A DNA stretch of 64,000 nt from positions 157,854-221,853 of the forward strand of contig NZ_PQVH01000012.1 of the NCBI RefSeq assembly GCF_004661485.1, read 5' to 3'. Positions 58,851-64,000 of the stretch are shown piece by piece. Below the pieces are notes generated by a model. It was given only the letters and a program-made list of their open reading frames with translations. It was not told where the DNA came from and made no database searches. Origin of the DNA: Methylotenera oryzisoli. Its GTDB lineage: Bacteria > Pseudomonadota > Gammaproteobacteria > Burkholderiales > Methylophilaceae. Position numbers and translations under genes: made by a program. Positions within the stretch are counted from its first letter, which is position 1; the number at the start of each line of letters is the position of its first letter.

Positions 58851-59240
58851 GTGAGAAAACAATTTTTACATTTACTAGTCACACTCTTAGTATTGTTAAT
58901 GCCAATGCAGGCTATTTCTATGCAAATGGCTATGAACCAATCTAACAGTGTAGGGCATGGTCAGCATGCAGCAATGCTTAATGGGCAAGATTCACAGCAA
59001 ACTGCGGCCATGAGCGAGCATTGTAAAATGCAAATGCATCAAGGCAAGCAAACCCAGCAAAAGCCTGCCTATTGTTTAGGTAGCACTTGTTCGGTGATAT
59101 GCGCTGGCTTGGTGCTATTTATGCCATTGTTTACTTTAGCAACTAGCCCGACCGTGAATGATTTCAGTTCATTTGTTGCGCCCCACTTTTACTCTCAGTC
59201 TCCTGACTCCTTAGAACGCCCTCCTCGCACCTTTAGTTAA
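58851..59240 (+). CDS. Met/His-rich exported hypothetical protein of the metal cassette
   Basis: 129 aa from a GTG start. N-terminal signal or helix (about 6-24), then a Met/His/Gln-rich stretch (MQMAMNQSNSVGHGQH, CKMQMHQGKQ) with several cysteines, a second hydrophobic helix (about 82-97), and a C-terminus RPPRTFS. Composition suggests a copper- or mercury-binding periplasmic protein like CopL/CzcI-type accessories. It is followed by an outer-membrane protein and MerP/MerT-like genes. The family is not recognised. Confidence 0.6.
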   Translation: MRKQFLHLLVTLLVLLMPMQAISMQMAMNQSNSVGHGQHAAMLNGQDSQQTAAMSEHCKMQMHQGKQTQQKPAYCLGSTCSVICAGLVLFMPLFTLATSPTVNDFSSFVAPHFYSQSPDSLERPPRTFS

Positions 59241-59304
59241 TTTCTCTTGATACCGGCTTTTTTGCCGGTAATTAACAATTTAGAAATTGATTAGGAGTGT
59301 AATC

Positions 59305-59976
59305 ATGCAACTTTCCAGTTGCTTCAAGTTTTTACTCAAGCTTGGGCTTTTTGTATGCAGCGTTAATGCAGTTGCCGGCCCCATGGGTTTTAAAGACTCG
59401 TTTATGGCGATGGGTGACTTTAACAAAAACTGGCGTGAGGTGTTTGTGAATTACGCCATCACCCCTCGTGATGCCTTTGGTGTAGGCGCGACTTACATGC
59501 GCTCTGACGATGAAACAAAAACACGCACCCTAGAAGAGTTCACCTATACCAGCTTACTCAAGCGTTGGAACTTGCCAAACTCACAAGCCAATCTATGGTT
59601 TACAGGCGGTATTGGTGCAATACAAGGTGAAAACGATTCAGTGGAGAAAGGCCATCATTTTGACAAGGTGATGGTCACCCCAGGGATTCAGTTCGATTAT
59701 GAAACTACCCGTGTTTATTTTGCGGCAGCACATCGTTTATATCGTGCGGAAGATATTAATCATGACTTCACCAGCGTGCGTGCGGGCTTCTCGTTTTATG
59801 AAACAGATTACGACAAAACTCAACCGTGGGCCATTTTGGAGGCCCGCAATATGAATGGCTTATCTGAAAAAATTGAAGTCACGCCCATGCTGCGGCTCAT
59901 TAATAAAAGTTATTTTGTGGAGGCTGGCATCAACAACTCTGGCCAGCCACGCTTTAACTTTATGTATATATTTTAA
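59305..59976 (+). CDS. Putative outer-membrane beta-barrel protein of the metal cassette
   Basis: 223 aa from the ATG at 59305 (TTAGGAGTG ahead; a longer frame from 59287 is not supported). Signal peptide ends VNAVAG. Alternating beta segments with aromatic residues (NYAITPRDAFGVGATYMRS, NLWFTGGIGAI, VYFAAAHRLY) and a C-terminal Phe (FNFMYIF) are barrel-like. It looks like a small outer-membrane protein that might admit or bind metal. Family unknown. Confidence 0.65.
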   Translation: MQLSSCFKFLLKLGLFVCSVNAVAGPMGFKDSFMAMGDFNKNWREVFVNYAITPRDAFGVGATYMRSDDETKTRTLEEFTYTSLLKRWNLPNSQANLWFTGGIGAIQGENDSVEKGHHFDKVMVTPGIQFDYETTRVYFAAAHRLYRAEDINHDFTSVRAGFSFYETDYDKTQPWAILEARNMNGLSEKIEVTPMLRLINKSYFVEAGINNSGQPRFNFMYIF

Positions 59977-59996
59977 TGATTATTAAGGAATTTATT

Positions 59997-60326
59997 ATGA
60001 AAAAACTATTATTAGCATCATCTATTATCGCTGCATTATTTAGCCAAGCCGCATTTGCCACACAAACCATTAAGGCCAATGTAAACGGTATGGTATGTGC
60101 CTTTTGTGCACAGGGCATTGAGAAGAAAATGCGCGCGCTTTCACAAACTAAAGACGTTTATGTCAATTTAAAGCAGCGTATCGTGGCAGTAGAACTGAAG
60201 GATGGACAAACTTTATCTAACGACACGGTAAAAGATTTGATTAAAGATGCAGGTTACGAAGTAACTAGCATTGAGATCAGCAGCCATCCTATTGAACACA
60301 TTAAAGCAGAAATGGAGTCAAAGTAA
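59997..60326 (+). CDS. Periplasmic HMA-domain metal-binding protein (MerP-like)
   Basis: 109 aa from the ATG at 59997 (TAAGGAAT ahead). Signal peptide ending AAFA; the HMA domain has the metal site GMVCAFC (CxxC) and the ferredoxin-like fold of MerP/CopZ. It probably binds Hg2+ or Cu+ in the periplasm and passes it to the membrane protein encoded next, which begins at the following base. Confidence 0.85.
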   Translation: MKKLLLASSIIAALFSQAAFATQTIKANVNGMVCAFCAQGIEKKMRALSQTKDVYVNLKQRIVAVELKDGQTLSNDTVKDLIKDAGYEVTSIEISSHPIEHIKAEMESK

Positions 60327-60731
60327 ATGTCACCTACTTCTGCCAATCATGAAATGGCTAGCCTTAGGAAAACAAAGTCTGCGTCATTTATCTCACTATT
60401 TACCAGTGGTGGCACGCTGATTTGTTGTGCGCTACCTGCCACGCTGGTGGGCTTGGGTGCAGGTGCGGCTATGTCGTCATTAGTGAGTAATGTGCCACAA
60501 TTGGTATGGTTTTCTGAGCATAAGCTAGGTGTGTTCGCATTTGCTGGCCTAATGCTTGCGCTATCGGGCTATTTGCAGTGGCAGGCACGCAACCTACCAT
60601 GCCCGGCAGATGCACAGCTAGCGGCAGTATGTATCCGTACACGCAAAACCTCACTGCGGGTATATATTGCATCTGTCATCATATTTTTAATTGGGGGGTT
60701 CTTTGCTTTTGTCGCACCATTAATCTTTTAG
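60327..60731 (+). CDS. MerT-like inner-membrane transporter
   Basis: 134 aa, three hydrophobic segments (about 20-45, 68-88, 110-132). Segment 1 carries the vicinal cysteines LICCALPATLVGLGAG seen in MerT/MerC-type transporters, and a further Cys pair lies in the loop. Partner of the MerP-like protein. No merA, merR or metal ATPase is nearby, so function is open: uptake for detoxification, or copper trafficking. Confidence 0.7.
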   Translation: MSPTSANHEMASLRKTKSASFISLFTSGGTLICCALPATLVGLGAGAAMSSLVSNVPQLVWFSEHKLGVFAFAGLMLALSGYLQWQARNLPCPADAQLAAVCIRTRKTSLRVYIASVIIFLIGGFFAFVAPLIF

Positions 60732-61446
60732 TATTTAATATGTTACGTATCCGGATTTAGATACGTATATATAATTAATTAAAAAGTAAAACTGATTGAA
60801 ATTTAATGAGTTTTATAATGATGCGGCTAAGTGTTAGTTACCCACATCGCGAATAAAGACGCCTCATTCCAAACATGAGGCGTCTTATTATTTTGCAAAA
60901 GTTAACCCAAGTTTCAAATACGGGAGCTTATACTTTTTTTCACAATTGAAACAATTAGTTAACTATCTGAAATAATTCATTAATTACTGCCCAGTATGAT
61001 GGCCACATATATTGAATTGATTTGCAATATATACTCTCTCAAAGTTTGTAGCGCTTTTTTGCAGAAGCGCTATTTTTTTGCCCATTTTCTTAGTAATCAT
61101 CATATTATTCATTTTAGTGCCGCTAATTTATTGCTAGCAGGCAAGGCATCATCAATGCTTAAAGTACCAAACACAAGCAATATGATGCCTTAAACCACCG
61201 TAAAAACACCAATTTCCTCTCTAATTTATTAACAGTTTATAGGTGCCATCTCAGCCATCTACGCGGCTTTGCTGCGTAATTGGCATATAGAACAATGACT
61301 CCCACACCCACACAATGTTTTGTAAGACAAACACCTACAAAATAAATAGACAAATAGCCATTGGTCGAATCAGACTAAAGAGTTACATTTCACCAAGCCA
61401 ATTGCAACACGGTTTTTACAATAGAAACAACGAATTAGGAAGCAAA
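60732..61446 (+). other. 715-bp intergenic region with three hairpins
   Basis: No gene found. Hairpins: TACGTATC/GATACGTA (60744-60767); a terminator-like AAGACGCCTCAT/ATGAGGCGTCTT (60856-60886) with a weak T tail; and a strong terminator (61049-61079) that ends a transcript of unknown origin. The flhD promoter must lie in the last 300 bases. Confidence 0.5.
60980..61079 (+). ncRNA. Possible small RNA ending at a strong terminator
   Basis: A weak promoter (TTGAAA 60946-60951, 16-base spacer, TGAAAT 60968-60973), a perfect hairpin ATATATTG/CAATATAT (61007-61032), and an intrinsic terminator TAGCGCTT/AAGCGCTA with seven T (61049-61079) not belonging to any gene. The transcript is hypothetical. 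Confidence 0.3.
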
Positions 61447-61764
61447 ATGAATGTAAAAGATATGATGTCCGAAATCAAGGACGCAAATCTCAACTATTTG
61501 ATGATGGCAAAGCAGCTCATCAGTTCAGATAAAGCGACCGCAATGTTTCTTTTAGGCATCAGCAAAGAGATTGCTGATTTGCTGGAAAGCCTAAGCAATA
61601 TGCAGGTTGTTAAGCTGAGCAGTACAAATATGATGCTGACTCGCTTCCGATTTGACGACAGTGCAGTACTCGGTATGCTGACTGATTATTCAAAAGACCG
61701 CGATCAGGCGCATTTACACACATCTGTTCTGCTGGCGAGTCAATCGGCCGAGCAAATTTCCTAA
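61447..61764 (+). CDS. flhD: Flagellar transcriptional regulator FlhD
   Basis: 105 aa from the ATG at 61447 (AGGAAGC ahead; the longer frame from 61315 has no ribosome site). Sequence fits FlhD: MSEIKDANLNYLMMAKQLI, FLLGISKEIADLL, and the FRFDDSAVLGMLTDYS C-terminal part. FlhD with FlhC activates flagellar class II genes. The gene immediately downstream is flhF, not flhC. Confidence 0.88.
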   Translation: MNVKDMMSEIKDANLNYLMMAKQLISSDKATAMFLLGISKEIADLLESLSNMQVVKLSSTNMMLTRFRFDDSAVLGMLTDYSKDRDQAHLHTSVLLASQSAEQIS

Positions 61765-61775
61765 TAAGATTAAGT

Positions 61776-63143
61776 ATGAATATAAAGCAATTTTTTGGTA
61801 TTAACTCTCGCGAAGCGCTCAAGCAAGTGCGTATGGAGCTTGGCGAGGATGCCATTATTTTATCTAACCGCGCAGTAGATGGCGGCAATAGAATCACCGC
61901 GCTGAAAGAAGAAGATCTAGACGCGATTGTTGATAACGTAGCAACGATGGAGGCGTCATACCGTACCCACACAGAGGGTTTTGGTGAAGACAACCCATCA
62001 GCGCTAATCTCAGTCATCAATAAAAAAATTGAGGGCTTTCATAGCAATCAGGCGCAACCTTTTGCACCTAGCATGATTGAGCCAGAAGTACCTGCGGCTA
62101 AAATGCAGGCCGAACCTGTATTTGCACAGCCGGCACCAGATACCATCATGCAAGCATCTATGTTAGATGCCAGCCAAAAAATGACTGAGATTTTGAACGA
62201 AATGCGTAGCATGCGCGATGTGTTTGAATCTCAACTCACTACGATTGCCTGGAGCAACACACAGCAGCAATACCCTACAAAAACAAGAATACTCAATGTA
62301 CTGCTATCTTCTGGCTTTAGTGCTGCACTTGCCAGAATGTTATCTGAAAAAATGCCGGCTAATCTGAATGAAGCTAAAGCACTTGCTTGGGTAAAAGCTA
62401 TTTTGAGCAAAAACCTAGACACTATCCCTAACGAAATGGGTATGCTGGATCAAGGCGGAATTTTCGCGCTTATCGGCCCTACTGGCGTTGGTAAAACCAC
62501 CACAACAGCTAAGCTTGCCGCACGCTATGTAATGAAACATGGCACTGAAAGCCTAGGCCTGATTACTACCGATGCTTATCGTATCGGGGGTCACGAACAA
62601 CTTAGAATCTACGGCAAGATTCTTGGCGTAATGGTACACGCGGTTAAGGATGAAGCTGATCTTAAAATTGCACTCCACGAACTAAAAAACAAGCGCACCA
62701 TTCTGATTGATACCGTTGGCGTGAGCCAGCGCGATACCATGGTAACAGAGCAAATTGCAATGCTCTCCAACACCAACGCTGGTATTAAAAAGCTGCTGTG
62801 CCTTAACGCAACCAGCACCGGTGAAACGTTAACTGACGTTATTAGAGCTTACAAAGGTAAGGGGCTAGATGGCACCATCATCACCAAGCTGGATGAAGCT
62901 GTCACTATTGGTGGTGTACTCGACGTTATTATCAGAGGCAAGCTAAAGCTTTATTACTTGGCCAATGGCCAACGTGTGCCTGAAGATATCCATTTATCAA
63001 ACAAGAGCTATCTGATTCAGAAAGCACTAAAAATTGGTGCGGATGGTCACTCATTACAGTTCAGAAATGAAGAGTTGCCATTTATCATGGCCAATACTAG
63101 ACCTTCAGTAAATACTTTATCTACAGAGATTAGCCGTGGTTAG
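61776..63143 (+). CDS. flhF: Flagellar SRP-like GTPase FlhF
   Basis: 455 aa. N-terminal basic region, variable linker (about 60-130), NG domain with G1 GPTGVGKTTTTAKLAA (about 235-250), TTDAYRIGGHEQLR, G3 DTVG and G4 TKLDE. It sets the position and number of polar flagella. It is 11 bases after flhD and overlaps flhG by eight bases. Confidence 0.95.
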   Translation: MNIKQFFGINSREALKQVRMELGEDAIILSNRAVDGGNRITALKEEDLDAIVDNVATMEASYRTHTEGFGEDNPSALISVINKKIEGFHSNQAQPFAPSMIEPEVPAAKMQAEPVFAQPAPDTIMQASMLDASQKMTEILNEMRSMRDVFESQLTTIAWSNTQQQYPTKTRILNVLLSSGFSAALARMLSEKMPANLNEAKALAWVKAILSKNLDTIPNEMGMLDQGGIFALIGPTGVGKTTTTAKLAARYVMKHGTESLGLITTDAYRIGGHEQLRIYGKILGVMVHAVKDEADLKIALHELKNKRTILIDTVGVSQRDTMVTEQIAMLSNTNAGIKKLLCLNATSTGETLTDVIRAYKGKGLDGTIITKLDEAVTIGGVLDVIIRGKLKLYYLANGQRVPEDIHLSNKSYLIQKALKIGADGHSLQFRNEELPFIMANTRPSVNTLSTEISRG

Positions 63144-63966
63144 TTTTAAAAATGATCAAGCGGCAGGTTTACGCCGCATCATGGCGGCGCCTAAACCTCG
63201 TGTAGTGTCAGTGATTTCTGCATCAGCAGCAGATCAATCACGCATGATGATTAACTTGGCAGCATCTATTCGTGCGCAAGGGAGTGATGTGCTAATCGTA
63301 CATGCATCCAACACGACGCGCGAAGCTAGTTATGAAGTTGATAAAACACCCACGCTGTTTGAGGTTGCAAAAACATCAGCATCGCTATCTTTAGCCATTA
63401 AAAACACCAAGCAAGAGTTTGCCGTTGCCAAATTACTACCTAAGAATCAAATAAACACGCCACTCAATAGCAAAGCTGGTGCAGCACTGAACCAGTTATT
63501 TGACGAGCTAGTAGTGCAATATGAGATTGTATTAGTGGATGCAACACTAAATAGCGATGACTTGCTGCCATTACAAACACTCAATAACAGCGACATTTTG
63601 ATTCAACTCACACGCGAGCCAGCGTCAATTAAAGATGCATATACGCTTATTAAGCGCATCTGCAGCCAGCTTGGCAGACGCTCTTTTGGCATTATTGTAG
63701 ATGACGCTAATGACGCACAAGCTGAAGTGGTTTTTAACAACATCGCACAAGTAGCCAAACGTTTTATGCAAATTGAGCTAGAGTTCTTTGGTGCGATTCC
63801 AGCCGATGTGCATTTAAACCGTGCGGCCAAGCTTGGCCGCCCGATCGTTGACGCATTTCCGTTAACCCCAGCGTCTAATGCGTTTAAACAAATTGCCCAA
63901 CGTATAAATAGCAAAGGCGTACGCATGCCAGATATCAGCATGCTACAAAGCAGCGCTATGGCATAG
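63136..63966 (+). CDS. flhG: FlhG/MinD-like flagellar number regulator with degenerate P-loop
   Basis: 276 aa from a GTG start inside flhF. The fold and position match FlhG (FleN), and the N-terminal QAAGLRRIM helix matches the activator segment that binds FlhF. However, the deviant Walker A KGGVGKT is replaced by ASAADQSR (about 29-36), and the Walker B region reads IVLVDATLN. ATP binding is doubtful; it may act as a nucleotide-independent partner. Downstream DNA is cut by the window end. Confidence 0.82.
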   Translation: MVSFKNDQAAGLRRIMAAPKPRVVSVISASAADQSRMMINLAASIRAQGSDVLIVHASNTTREASYEVDKTPTLFEVAKTSASLSLAIKNTKQEFAVAKLLPKNQINTPLNSKAGAALNQLFDELVVQYEIVLVDATLNSDDLLPLQTLNNSDILIQLTREPASIKDAYTLIKRICSQLGRRSFGIIVDDANDAQAEVVFNNIAQVAKRFMQIELEFFGAIPADVHLNRAAKLGRPIVDAFPLTPASNAFKQIAQRINSKGVRMPDISMLQSSAMA

Positions 63967-64000
63967 ACTGCGTTAACGCATCATGCAATAAAAAAGGCTC

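Overview
The window reads as chromosomal DNA of a methylotrophic betaproteobacterium, most likely family Methylophilaceae (Methylotenera-like). The grounds are a lanthanide-type PQQ methanol dehydrogenase (XoxF) with its own c-type cytochrome, the gene order lolB-ispE-tRNA-Gln-prs-rplY-pth-ychF that is common in betaproteobacteria, a ubiE-ubiJ-ubiB ubiquinone cluster, and a moderately low GC content. No insertion sequence, prophage, integrase or CRISPR array was seen. The genus is inferred from gene content and was not tested by a database search.

Layout. 1-2.0 kb: end of a PhoP/PmrA-type response regulator, its PhoQ-like sensor, and a divergent PepSY gene carrying a tandem regulator box. 2.3-4.4 kb: a PilJ-PAS-GGDEF protein and tRNA-Val/tRNA-Asp. 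4.5-10.8 kb: a CzcCBA-type metal efflux operon with a DUF3240 gene and a His-rich leader gene. 10.8-13.7 kb: an IF-1 paralogue, a cold-shock protein and a second diguanylate cyclase. 13.8-18.3 kb: xoxF plus cytochrome c, divergent from a sigma-54 activator; a sigma-54 promoter and a large palindrome lie between them. 18.3-24.5 kb: a molybdenum hydroxylase cluster (2Fe-2S subunit, Moco subunit, XdhC, MocA-like), a LysR regulator and an SDR enzyme. 24.5-33.4 kb: a debris-containing intergenic stretch, then kdpFABCDE with a KdpE box. 33.5-37 kb: a small unknown gene, rpoH behind a CIRCE element, and a dynamin-like GTPase. 37-43 kb: ubiquinone genes, a sodium/solute symporter and mutM. 43-47 kb: a Gld-type ABC transporter operon. 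47.6-54.8 kb: a TPR lipoprotein and housekeeping genes. 54.8-58.4 kb: a signalling locus. 58.5-60.7 kb: tRNA-Met and a MerP/MerT-like metal cassette. 61.4-64 kb: flhD-flhF-flhG.

The most interesting locus is 54.9-58.4 kb. An NtrC-type box, a consensus sigma-54 promoter and a roughly 185-nt structured leader or small RNA ending in a strong terminator precede a three-gene operon. That operon encodes a membrane PilJ-type sensor fused to Hpt and CheA-like ATPase domains, a CheY and a CheX phosphatase. Together they suggest a nitrogen-responsive RNA and a self-contained phosphorelay. Second is the xoxF locus, where the activator gene, sigma-54 promoter and palindromic upstream site together form a plausible complete control circuit for methanol oxidation. 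Also notable are heat-shock control of rpoH through CIRCE, with a decayed copy of that control region about 9.4 kb away, and an FlhG-like protein whose P-loop has been lost.
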